NCBI GenBank assembly: GCA_949825025.1
Contig: OX463788.1
Location: forward strand, 19,595,799 to 19,659,798
Reading direction: 5' to 3'
Source of the DNA: Siphlonurus alternatus
Lineage: Eukaryota; Arthropoda; Insecta; Ephemeroptera; Siphlonuridae
Length of the DNA: 64,000 bases
Position numbers and translations under genes: made by a program. Numbering within the stretch: the first letter of the stretch is position 1; each line of letters begins with the position of its first letter. The notes under the pieces are model-generated. The model made no database searches. It was not told the DNA's origin and was given only the letters and a program-made list of their open reading frames with translations. Of the stretch, positions 1 to 16,119 are shown piece by piece.

Positions 1-462
1 AGAGCAGCGAGAAGAGTTATGGGGCGTATGGGAAGATGGAAGTTGGTGGGAGATGGAAAGGAGGTCAGAAAAGAGTTTGAGAGTGTAACTGCGATGATTG
101 ATAAGTTAGGGTGGGAGTTGCTGGAGGAGAGAAGGAGAAATTGTAGACTTGGTGTTATGTATAAAATAACAAGAAATAGTGAGGGTTGGAGGGAGTTGAG
201 CTCTCGTATTAAGAGAGGGGTTTACATTGGAAGGAGTGATCACAGTTGGAAGTTGGATTTTGTCGGCAGTAGAAGTGATGTGGGAAAATATTCCTTCATT
301 AACAGGACTGTAAGAGAGTGGAATTTGCTGAAGGCAGAAGTTGTTGAAGCGGAGAGTTACGAGTTGTTTAAGAGGGTTTTGAGACAAGCAAACCCTTCGC
401 GAGCCACCGTGGCGTAGCCACATTTGCCGCGTTAATTTTATTATTATTATTATAATAAATAA
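1..462 (+). mobile_element. 3' end of a non-LTR retrotransposon (LINE), RT C-terminal tail
   Basis: An open frame at 19-417 encodes the region downstream of a reverse transcriptase catalytic core. It contains a KLGWELLEERRRNCRLGVMYKI segment (residues about 30-51) and, near the end, a YSFINRTVREWN segment followed by a VVEAESYELFKRVL block. This order is typical of CR1/L2/Jockey-like LINE C-termini, where the last motif precedes the stop. The frame is open at its 5' edge, so the element continues out of the window. A short 3' UTR ends in a TTATTATTATTA / AATAAATAAA tail at about 436-462, as LINEs with simple-repeat tails do. No catalytic motif lies in the window. Clade assignment is inference. 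Confidence 0.75.
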
Positions 463-944
463 AGCTTTGAGTAAATCATTTTAAATAAATCAAGTAATTC
501 ATGTAACCACTTTATATTATTTTTATAGAATCAGTGTACGTGTCATTTAATTGAATTTGATTTTTAAAATTTATTTAATAATCCATGTTCACATCATTAA
601 GATATTGTGAAAAATAAAAAAAATAAAAAAGGGAATTGCTTCTCTTATTTTTGTTAAATTTTGTCTGCACCGGGCGCGTGGAGCAACCAATTAAATGAAA
701 GTGCGGCACACGTGAGAGCGTTATATTTATACAATAGTAGTTATATGCACATGCATTTTGTAAGGGAAATAAAACATTTATTTATGAGTCACACTTTTTC
801 CTCTTAAAATTAGAAACTAACTTATAATTTGTTTATTTCAAAGAAAAGACTACTTGATACCCCTAAATTTCAATTTTTTATTTAACTTTTTTTTTTCAAA
901 TTTCTATAATTTTTCCTTTTTTCTTCTTATATCCAGTCACTACT
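463..944. other. AT-rich intergenic stretch, no gene seen
   Basis: No conserved coding signal, RNA gene or clear repeat boundary was recognised. There is a short GC-rich island around 668-715, without recognisable coding content. Confidence 0.5.
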
Positions 945-1007
945 CGATCTTCATGGGGGGGGGGTTTAAACCCCGAACCCCCCCCCCCCCCCGTGGCTAC
1001 GCCACTG
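945..1007. mobile_element. Solo terminal end of a hAT-like element
   Basis: The sequence ends GTGGCTACGCCACTG after a G-run/C-run segment. Its reverse complement starts CAGTGGCGTAGCCAC, the usual form of a hAT terminal inverted repeat and very close to the TIR of the intact hAT element at 45512-46950. No matching left end was found nearby, so this is a fragment or a strongly eroded copy. Confidence 0.5.
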
Positions 1008-1062
1008 ACTAATAGACATGCATGTATAAGAAGGGCTCTTTTTTGAGTTGCCTGACTCTTTA

Positions 1063-1312
1063 AATTCGTCTCGCTTTCCACCCAGTGCAGTGATGCACTT
1101 GTGTGTGGTTCCCCCAAGCTTTGGACATCGCTTTGGTCCATTGAAAAAAAGTACAGGTGTCCGTCCTGACTGAGGTTTTCTACGGTTCCCTCAGTCTCAC
1201 TTCAGTGAATGTTATGAGCGTAACGCATAACAGGCCGTGGCCACCATCCTTTCCCTACCTTATCCCTACCCATTACCACGCCGCGAAATAAGCTCTTAGG
1301 GGTGTATCCTTG
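1063..1312 (+). mobile_element. 5S-derived SINE, body without 5S head
   Basis: This stretch is closely similar to the body of the SINE at 58679-59010. Shared words include TCGCTTTCCACCCAGTGCAG, GACATCGCTTTGGTCCATTG, GTCCGTCCTGACTGAGGTTT, AGGCCGTGGCCAC and AAGCTCTTAGGGGTGTATCC, in the same order. The 5S-like head visible in the copy at 19475 is absent, so this copy is 5'-truncated. It ends in a G/A run rather than a (TA)n tail. Confidence 0.8.
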
Positions 1313-1330
1313 GGGGGAAAAAACTGCCCT

Positions 1331-2088
1331 GTGTATTGAAAATTAAAATGTGTTTAAAATGAGTGTTAAAAGGTGGTTAACAGATAAGTGTTTCTATAGT
1401 ATTAAAGAGACTACATTGACTATAATGAATAACTTCAAGCTATGAGAAATGATTGTTTTAGCTTTAATTAGTACTGATTTGTCCTATAAACCTCAACATA
1501 TAACATGTACTGCACATGCGGAATAAATTATGATTGTAGGAAGAAATGCAATTAATAAAAGATTTTGAATTTGGTAAAAGGATAGGGCCTAATCGCTGGA
1601 GAGGGGCGTGGCAATCAAACATTAAAATTTTAATGTTGATTTTTATAATAAGTTCTACAAACTTGGAAAATTTTGATAAAAAATCGGAGCAGTAACTTTA
1701 AATGCTGCATTTATTTTGTTACTTACTAAACAAAATCATGATCAATAGTTGTCCAAATAACTACATTGTACAGTACATTGTAACAAATTGAACGATTAAT
1801 TAAATTGATGTATTACTGTACAAGATCATGAGTGTTTAATATAATATTATTTTCTATGATATTATAATTATATATTTTAGAGTTGAAATTTAAAATATTC
1901 ACAAAACCCACAAATAGCTTGATGCGCCCTTAAATTATAATATTTACAGGCGGTTATTTTATGCAGGCTCTAGCTACTATAATATACTTTTGTTTAACTT
2001 GTAATATATAGCATGAATCCGCATTTCTAAGGAACAGAGAAATTCGAACTTTTGGATTTCGTGTAATAAAAAAAGCATCCAGGGAAGT
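1331..2088. other. AT-rich intergenic stretch, nothing recognised
   Basis: Read on both strands; no exon-like, RNA-like or transposon-end signal was found. Confidence 0.4.
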
Positions 2089-2096
2089 ATAATAGC

Positions 2097-2681
2097 TAGA
2101 GTTCGCAAAAATAGTCTCTATTTTTAACAAAATAGTCGCCTAAAAAGTCGCTTATTTTTCGCAAAATAGTCTCTCAAATAGTCTGCCGAAAAATGATGAA
2201 AATGGGTGTTTAACGATAAATTAACGGTTCATATGGGTCTAGGAGTCCATGAAATTGCAATGAGAAGTTTTTGGGGACGTAAATCAAGTATTGTTGCTAT
2301 AAATTAAGCAAAAAAACGTGACACGAAAGCAATATCTCACTAGTCGTCGAAGTAAAAAATGGACTTTTTTTTTTAGAATTTAGTCTTACAGGGCACCACA
2401 GAATACTCGAACAACAATGTGTAGACTCAGGATTCACATGGTTTGACAGAAACATGCAAGGTTTTAGAAATTTAGGCATGGAAATGACCGTAAAATCATG
2501 AAAAGTCGCAAAATAGTCGGGGTTTTCTAGAATAGTCGTTAAATAGGAACATAGTCGCAAATAGTCTCTTATTTTTATTAGCTCTATTGATTCAGTTACA
2601 TGAGATCTGTGGACATCTGCAATAAAAACATCAATAGTCTCAAAATTAAAAATAGTCGAAAGACTATTTTTGCGAACTCTA
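2097..2681. mobile_element. Non-autonomous hAT-like element with reiterated AATAGTC motif
   Basis: Terminal inverted repeats TAGAGTTCGCAAAAATAGTC and its near-complement ending GACTATTTTTGCGAACTCTA bound 585 bp. The flanking 8-mers are ATAATAGC and ACAATAGC (7 of 8 identical), which fits the 8-bp target duplication of hAT elements, and the TAG start also fits. Both subterminal regions repeat AATAGTC or ATAGTCGC about ten times, often in CAAAATAGTC context, resembling subterminal transposase-binding sites. A minus-strand open frame of 131 codons crosses the element but shows no transposase motif I recognise. Confidence 0.6.
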
Positions 2682-3060
2682 ACAATAGCCATATCAGTTA
2701 TGGTTCAGACTCGATCCATAGACAGACAATACGCGTATGATAACGCCTATAACATTTAAAGCAAGAGTAAAGTTGATAATGTCTCAAGGATAATGTCCGC
2801 AAGCCAAACAATCACTTCGTTGGGCAGATAGTCTAGCCGGAGAGATTTACTGTACACTCGGCCAGCGAGCAGCTCGAGGCTGCTGGTACAGTACAAGTAC
2901 TGTACAGCAATACGTGTGACTCGAGCCCGTGCAGTAACAAGAGCGCTCGGTCACGGTGCCCGTGACACTTCCCAGACGTGCATATAATATATGTAGCCTA
3001 CACAGCACAGTTTTAGCACCGCACTCAGCACTCGTACCACAACTCAAAGTACGCAGTTAA

Positions 3061-3440
3061 GGTAGAGATAACACCGAACAGCTGATCGACGTAATGCCCT
3101 TTGATTAACAAGTAAACCTTAGCAAATTGACAAAAATTCTGAATTTTTTTTGAGAGGCAGATATTAGTTCCTAAAAGCCATAGAAAAAAATTCAAAACGA
3201 ATTAACGAGCCAATTTTTTTTAATTAATTTTTTTAATTTTCAGCATAGGGCTTTCCCATGGAGAGCCAAACTAAAAAAGTAACTTAAAAAAATCGTCTCG
3301 TTAAATGTTTTTGAAACTTTTGCTATGACTTTTAGGCACTTATATCTGCCTCTCAAAAAAAAATTCAGAATTTTTGTCAATTTGCTAAGGTTTACATGTT
3401 AATCAAAGGGGATTACGTCGAACAGCTGGTCGACGTTATA
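3061..3440. mobile_element. TTAA-flanked palindromic MITE, family A (copy 1)
   Basis: The element begins GGTAGAGATAAC directly after TTAA at 3057-3060. It is a long inverted repeat: the left arm (GATTAACAAGTAAACCTTAG, CAAAAATTCTGAATTTTTTT) is mirrored in the right arm, with TTTCAGCATAGGGCTTTCCCATGGAGAG near the centre. The right terminus is eroded (GACGTTATATATTG instead of GACGTTATCTCTACCTTAA). Sister copies are at 37519-37916 and 23087-24269. Confidence 0.75.
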
Positions 3441-3721
3441 TATTGATGCACCTGATATCCTTGGAACAATAAATCTGCATGTACCTCAACGCAGCCTTAT
3501 TACGCAGCAGCAATTATTCTCAATTAAAACTTGTACTACAAATGCCCCTTATAAGTTCACGTATACATCGAGAGTTCAGGTGTCCTGCATGTAATAAAAT
3601 GAATTTGTCCCCACTGTTTTTTATTTATTTAGTCTAAGTTAAAAAACATATAAACAATTGAAAACTGTAATATCATGAGAATTTTAATTGTTTTTGTTAC
3701 ATATGTAGCATTTTTTTTTCA

Positions 3722-3752
3722 AGGATAGATACACCCCTAAGAGCTTAATATA
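3722..3752 (-). mobile_element. 5S-derived SINE tail fragment, reverse orientation
   Basis: The reverse complement reads TTAAGCTCTTAGGGGTGTAT followed by CTATCCTTG, matching the last 25-30 bp of the SINE copies ending at 1312 and 59003. Only the tail is left. Confidence 0.6.
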
Positions 3753-4591
3753 AGCATTATAAGAGAAGATATTGAATGATTCGACAATAGCAGAATAATT
3801 TAATACGATATCCAATGAGCTAATAAACATAACAATTCATGTGTAATATATACTTTATATATATTATGTGGGTATAATTAATTATGCGTTTATTTAAATC
3901 GTATTTGTTGTAATTGTTGAAGTGTTTTATGCAATAGGCTGCAGATGCAGATGTACTACATCATGTATAGGGGGGGGGGGAGTTCAAAAGTCATAGGAGG
4001 CCCCGAGGGGTAAAAAACCAACCAGAGGTGCAATTTTTTTGAAAAAGGGGCGTGACCCACTTTTTTTTCGATGAAAAGTTGCAGCATATTTCTTATATTT
4101 GTAAATTATGTTATAGTGACAATTTTTTGTCACTATATACTTTACATATATTATATATACATATATATAGACATTTTTTAAGAAGATGTACTGATGTCTG
4201 ATGTGCGAGCAAAAAAAAAAAAATATATATATATAAATATATATATAATATATTAAATTTAGATTTTCAAAAGAGGTCTATCAATTTATTACACTAGGTA
4301 GTATAGGTATACTGTACAATACAATTAAAAATTTGGATTTATTTGAATTTTTTAACGTCAATAATGAATTTAAAGATATTTATATAGTATTATATATTAT
4401 TATAGAAAATAAAACTAACAGTAACATTGTATTAAATATGATAATAAAATACCGTACGTATGTAATTTTAATTTTTATGCTGAACGCAGGGAATGTTCAA
4501 AACATTTGTATATTTGAAATTGTAGTTTTATTACAAATACATAAATAATTATAATGATAGAATTAAATATTATGCTTAAATGATCATTTAA
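3753..4591. other. AT-rich intergenic stretch with G-run and TA-rich tracts
   Basis: Holds a homopolymer G run near 3971, TA-rich tracts near 4140-4250 and an A run at 4210. No gene or element boundaries were recognised. Confidence 0.4.
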
Positions 4592-4929
4592 AGGCATACA
4601 GGCCTCAAATTACAAATCAGACAGTCACCAAGTGGGTTTAGAGTATATAATCAACATTTGCATCATTTTTTTCCACGCGTGATGCATCCGTGCGAAGTCG
4701 CAGTTCAAAGTAAGAAATTTAGTCCTTGATGACGTCACGAAGTCCTTGATGACGTCACAACTCAATGCTAATCGGTGCTAGCTGTGAGTTGTGACGTCAG
4801 CAAGGACTTTCTTTACAGCGCGACTTCGCACAGACGCACCGCGCGCAGGTAAAAATAATACGAATGTTGATTATAAACTTAAGCAACAATTAATGTCTGT
4901 CTAATTTGTAATTTGAGGCCTGTATACCT
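4592..4929. mobile_element. TTAA-flanked MITE with three CRE octamers
   Basis: The inverted termini AGGCATACAGGCCTCAAATT and AATTTGAGGCCTGTATACCT are each abutted by TTAA (4588-4591 and 4930-4933). Next inward, GTGCGAAGTCGC and GCGACTTCGCAC pair. The core holds TGACGTCA at 4730, 4750 and 4792, the first two inside a 20-bp tandem repeat of AGTCCTTGATGACGTCAC. The TTAA duplication fits piggyBac- or Kolobok-type transposition. There is no coding capacity. Confidence 0.75.
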
Positions 4930-5271
4930 TTAATACTGAACGCATAAAAAAAGAAAAATGAAATATTTTTTGTTATGTTTCGGGGATAAATTTTCAAAGC
5001 TTTTTAATATTCGTTAAAATATTAAAATTTTATCCAAATGTATCCAACAAAGTACCATTTTTTGTTATTGTTTCTCTTAAATTTTACTAAGGTTCAGCTT
5101 CAGATAAACCCCCCTCCCCTTGTTTACGCCCCTGGGCAGTTAACATAGTTACGTTTACCTGTAACTACAGGTTGATAAATATTGCGATCCTTGTTGTTTC
5201 TAGCTAAAACATACTAGTGATAGGTGAAGGTGTGCATGTGTTGATGTAGTGTTTGGTGCGCAGGAACAGCT

Positions 5272-10906
<5,635 letters not shown>

Positions 10907-11193
10907 CGCCAACTTGCCGCCTCACGCACATTCCTGCTTGCATCTCGCTCGCTGCATTTCGATCCGTCCATCCGTCCATCTCACATTTACAAGCTTTCGC
11001 GCGCGATTTAATTTTTATTATATCACATTAGCTATTTTTACAAATGAGAGTATTTCTTCACCTCTATGGTATATCTTATAGTGGAAAAAAACAAAAATAG
11101 ATTCCTACAAAATATATATGTACAGTGGTTATCACAAAAAATATAACAACAAAGGATCCGTTGTATCCATTGTAGATCATGCCTGCATGTATA

Positions 11194-12802
11194 TGTTGGC
11201 ATCCGGACGCGAATTCGCTTCGGACGCGAAATTTTTGTTCCCAACGCGTTGGGATCATTCGAAAATTCCAAGAAGCGAAATTCGCGTTCGGAGCATCGTA
11301 ATTTTGATCCCAACGCGTTGGGCACTTCAGCAAAATTCACAACGCGTTGTGATCAAAATTATTTGATCCCAACGCGTTCGGAACAAACGAGAATTATCCC
11401 AACGCGTTGTGAACAATGTGAAAAACGTCCAACGCGTTCGGAACAAAATTAAGATGTTTTTTAATGATTTCCATGACGCGAAGTTGATGGCGAGAAAGTC
11501 AAACTCATTGAAATTTTAAATAGGATGAGTATCGCGGTTCGCGGTGAACATTAATAAATTAACAACGTAATACTTTCGTAATATGCTAATTAGTTAATTA
11601 AAACGTAAGGAAGAACAAAAAATAGGGTCGTATTATGAAAAAGAAAATAGCACTTACCTTTCGAAAAAGCATACAAAATTAAAATATAAAGCATATAGAA
11701 ATAATATATTATATTGTATAAAATTCAGTATTGTCTGAACATTTTTTTTATATAGCAGTATAAAAAACACTTCTCTCTATAATTATTATTTTTACACTGC
11801 AACGAAGAAACATTTGTCCATGTTTTTAGGCATAAACCAACACGACAGCACCGCACACAAATAAGAAGTGAAATGACTTATTTACTAACTAAATTTACTA
11901 ACTTCATGTAAAATTCATAATGAATCACGTCATTTTATTTTACAATTTGAAGGAAATTTAATCTAATTTAATGTGTAATGTAACTCAATCAAAGTCTTCT
12001 GCTCGTTGTTAGTAAACAAAGTATTGCTGTGTAATGTCTGTCGCGTGAAAAGAAATATAAAAAACACTTCTCTCTATAATTATTATTTTTACACTGCAAC
12101 GAAGAAACTAGCTGCACTTGTTCATGTTTATAGGCATAATGTCATTGTTGGCGCTATAATATTTAACCGTTTCAACTTCATAATTAACGGTCATTTTCCA
12201 TAAGTTAACATGTAAATCAACAACCGTCCCATGTTTTTTAATACTGCTGTAAAAGAATTGTTAAGACAATATTGAATTTTATGCAATATAATATTTTATT
12301 TTTATATGCTCTATATGTTTTGTATGCTTTTTCGAAAGGTAAGTGCTGTTTTCTTTTTCATAATACGACCCTATTTTTTTGTTCTTCCTTACGTTTCAAT
12401 TTCAATTAATTAATTAGCATATTACGAAAGTATTACGTTGTTAATTTATTAATGCGAACCGCGATACTCATCCTATTTAATATTTCAATGAGTTTGACTT
12501 TCTCGCCATCAACTTCGCGTCATGGAATTCATTAAAAAACATCTTAATTTTGTTCCGAACGCGTTGGACTGTTTTCACATTGTTCACAACGCGTTCGGAT
12601 CATTCTCGTTTGTTCCGAACGCGTTGGGATCAAATAATTTTGATCCCAACGCGTTGTGAATTTTGCTGAAGTGCCCAACGCGTTGGGATCAAAATTACGA
12701 TGCTCCGAACGCGAATTTCGCTTCTTGGAATTTTCGAATGATCCCAACGCGTTGGGAACAAAAATTTCGCGTCCGAAGCGAATTCGCGTCCGGATGCCAA
12801 CA
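11194..12802. mobile_element. 1.6-kb fold-back element with arrays of AACGCGTT palindromes
   Basis: Ends TGTTGGCATCCGGACGCG and its complement CGCGTCCGGATGCCAACA, each abutted by TA. Long arms (roughly 11194-11750 and 12245-12802) are near-perfect inverted repeats. Each arm has six copies of an AACGCGTT octamer in CCCAACGCGTTGGG, CACAACGCGTTGTG or CCAACGCGTTCGG context, in mirrored order. The central part (11750-12245) holds a direct repeat of about 60 bp (11765 and 12056, starting AAAAAACACTTCTCTCTATA). Open frames across the arms are translations of the repeats, not genes. The small MITE at 26636-26894 shares the first ten bases and the TA flanks. Confidence 0.8.
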
Positions 12803-14702
12803 TATACACTATGAAGTTTGTAGTAGAGTGCAAGAAAACTCTTACTTACAAACATTGCTAGTATTTGTATATCCATATACATGTAAAGTCTACTATTTAA
12901 TTACTGTTTGAGTAATGGTTTATTGGTTTTAAACGTTGATAAATTTAATGTCATTTGTTATAACGTTGACTCAGACTGACGTGTACCCTTCGTGCATTAC
13001 AAACACGGCACCAAACAATGTTATTTTTCCCATCAAAAGTTCAGACCGTTGCAGCTTAATGAATAGCGAGCTACCAAAAATCAGCACCCATACTTTATGG
13101 CAGTACGAAGGTATATTTTAATAGTGTCGTGACGCAGTAGAGTGTTAGGTCATCCACAGTATTGTACATCGAAAGCAATATAGTTCAAGTTATTTCATCA
13201 ATATAATTTTATTAATTAAAGTTTATTTATAATTATATATTATACATTTATTGCTAATCAAAATATGTTCTGTATTAAATATAATATAGCTAGAATTTGT
13301 AATATTAATAAAGTAATAATAATTATTAAAATAATAGATTATTATTAAAAGAAAACTTGTTCCATTGAGGCATTTTATTTCATTAATGTTTTTTCAATGT
13401 TATAAAGTATGCATGGATAATTGCATTTTGTAAAGAAGAAAAAAAAAATGTCTTCAATGGCGAATTTGTTAAAATGTTTGAATTATTTAATAAATATAAC
13501 TACTGTTTCTTTAAATTGTGCTTGTTTAATTTTTATATTGTTGATTCGCATTAATAACCTAAAACGGTGTTGTACAAGTTTTATGATGGTTCGATTAAAG
13601 GAATACGAGCATAGAACTTGTGTAATGCTTGATAATTGTAACCATCTTTACACCCTTGAAAGTAGATTTAAGATAAATTAAGATTCCTATGAATATTAAT
13701 TCGTTAAAAATAATATTATTGCAAAACACCTAGTAAGAAGTTTGTCTGGGGGCATACATGACCAAAATGTGTTTATTATCTCCAAATACCAAACAAACTA
13801 AATTTTGTTACCCTACACAGGTTTTGTTTTGGTTTTTAGATTGTTTCCGAGTAAGATAACTGCATGTTTTTGCAAGTTATTATTGAAAAACCCTCCCTAG
13901 AGCAGACGTCACAATTAATTAAGTCTATCGGGTCTATTTCTTTGTAGCATAACATCGAAACCACAGCAAAATTACAAAATTCAATGTAATTGAGCAACTT
14001 TAAGGAATTATTAGTACTTGCAGCAAATTTCTTTTTATTTTTTTTTCTAAAAATACACAATTAACTAAATTAATTTAAGGATGCTGATTTTTATTTTCAA
14101 ATAAGTTTAAAACAAATTAATGGTATCAAAGTATAAAAAATGAGCAGTTGAATTGAACACAAATTGAAACTGCCGTATAATTATATAATTCAGAAAATAT
14201 GGGTTATGTTTTTTTCTTTTTATACGTCATTATTATACATAATACAGTTTAAGAAAGTCGTATTACCATTGCATAATTTTTGGCCTCCATGAAACTATTC
14301 ATGAAAGAAAAAGCATGCTAATATTTATTAATATAAAAGTTTATTGAGCACGAGGAACACAAAATACATATATTTAATAATATTTACACTTACACAACTC
14401 TGCCCAACTGGTTGCTAAAAAAGGATATCCCATTCACATGAAGTGTTCAGCCACCTATAAGCTAGTTGGGATCCACGAAGAGCCAGGAAGTTAAAGTAGT
14501 TAAATGTCTAAAGTGACCAGTACCTTACAACAGGGTTCAGTTAAAGCAAAAAAAAAAAAAAGAACGGGCTCCATTCCAGCAAGCTATAAATTTAAATTTG
14601 AAGGGAAGAAAAAAGGGCTTAATTGTTTTAATAATTCCGATCAAAAAATAAAAATGTTGGTTTAAACAATATATCTCAACAAATGAGAAATTTTGGCACT
14701 GA

Positions 14703-14786
14703 GAATAAAAAGTTGCGGTGTTCATCATGACAATTTTTATGAGAATAAAAAGTTGCGGTGTTCAACATGACAATTTTTAGTCATGC
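14703..14786. repeat. Two-copy tandem duplication, about 43 bp unit
   Basis: The unit GAATAAAAAGTTGCGGTGTT plus CAACATGACAATTTTTA is present twice in a row with one or two mismatches. Confidence 0.85.
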
Positions 14787-15372
14787 TTTGCATACATTTT
14801 TAGTATATGATAAAAAACTGAATAGCAACTGAAATATCACAAATTTTATGCAATAAACAGATATGAAATGTCACCTTAATTTTTCTGAGTTTATGAAGCA
14901 ATTTTAATAATATAATTGATTCCACATAATGTATCGAGTCTCTCTTTATTTTATAACAACGAGATTGAACTTTCGTTGAAAATGTAATGAAATGACTAAA
15001 AGACGACACTAAATTTTACTTTTTAGAAATGATCGAATCAAACCCTGAAAATCTGGACAGCTTGCAAACAGGCTGAGAGACTCAAATTCCTTAACATATA
15101 ACACAAAAATAATCTCACCGAAGCGTTTTGCAATATATGTAATAAATAAAATTGGGCGTACAGTTCGCACAAGGATGGCAGTTAGCGCAATTGCACAAAA
15201 TACGTTATAAAATAAATATATAACTAATTTATCAAACAAAGTAGATTACATATATGGTAATAGCAGTTTAGTTCAGTACGTATTATAGATAGTTAGGTAC
15301 ATTAGGTAGTCAAGACAATGAAAAAGAAAAAAAAAATCCCCTTGTCTCCTTCCAGGGCTTTCAGAGATAAAT

Positions 15373-15560
15373 TAGTCTCGCTTTCGTCCCGAAGTCCTGC
15401 TGCACTGGCGTGTTTCCCTGAATATGAATCATTTGGGTGATTTGGGTCTATATTTGATGTATTTGTCTTGACTGAGATTTCTTACTATTCCTCAAAATTC
15501 TGAAACTCAAAAAAGCCGTGGCCACAATCCCCCATAGAATATATTTATTTTCTTATGCCA
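15373..15560 (+). mobile_element. Old, degenerate 5S-derived SINE body
   Basis: It keeps the order of landmarks of the SINE family with many substitutions: GTCTCGCTTTCGTCCCG, TCTTGACTGAGATTTCTTAC, then AGCCGTGGCCACAATC. The 5S head and tail are not recognisable. It marks an earlier wave than the copies at 1063 and 58679. Confidence 0.6.
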
Positions 15561-16119
15561 ACCCATACCCTTCACAAATTTGCAACTCTTTGTGCCTTTT
15601 GTGGTAAAGTTCTGTTTCAACCATATATCGTAAATTAAAATAAATTACATGACTGCTGCACTAGATATGCACTAGATAAATATCAAAAATGACGTGAGAA
15701 ATTTTAAACTTAAATATTACTCAATTGATGTGCTCCAACGATTGTGTTCCCACAGTTTACAATCGTTGTGGGTGCGCTCAATATTTTTCAAATTGATGTT
15801 TTTTTCTGGTTAAAAATGCAACAGTGTGTGCCATGATATTCCATTTTATCACATGTATGCAGTTGATGAACAAAAATTTTGGTTCTCAGAAGAGCCAATA
15901 TTGATTGAGGCATGCAAGCAAGCTTGCCCGACGGCTCGCGTGTATATCATATTATAGTATCGAGTGACGTATAGTAGGATGTGGGTCGAAGGTGTTGAAT
16001 CAGCGAGATAAGCTTTATCTATATCCTCAGACGTGAGCAAAGTGATAAGACAAAGCGATGCACCTTCCTGCCTATTTGACAAAACTGGTGCAATACATAA
16101 AATGAGGTAAAATCAAAAC

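Larger units (their letters stand above)
12803..16119. other. Intergenic region upstream of the tetraspanin gene
   Basis: Mostly AT-rich without genes. On the minus strand, 14540 to 14340 reads like an exon-free 3' end: moderately complex sequence closing with CTCAATAAACTTTT, which holds a poly(A) signal. No ORF supports it. A short inverted pair CCAACGATTGT / ACAATCGTTG sits at 15737-15770. The last 250 bp before the tetraspanin ATG are less AT-rich and contain a CCAAT box at about 15894 (AGCCAATA). Confidence 0.4.

Noticed and set aside
11038..12911. Several frames of 65-112 codons containing PTRWDQ or NALGS repeats
   Set aside because: They follow the AACGCGTT arrays of the fold-back element and appear in mirrored form in both arms.
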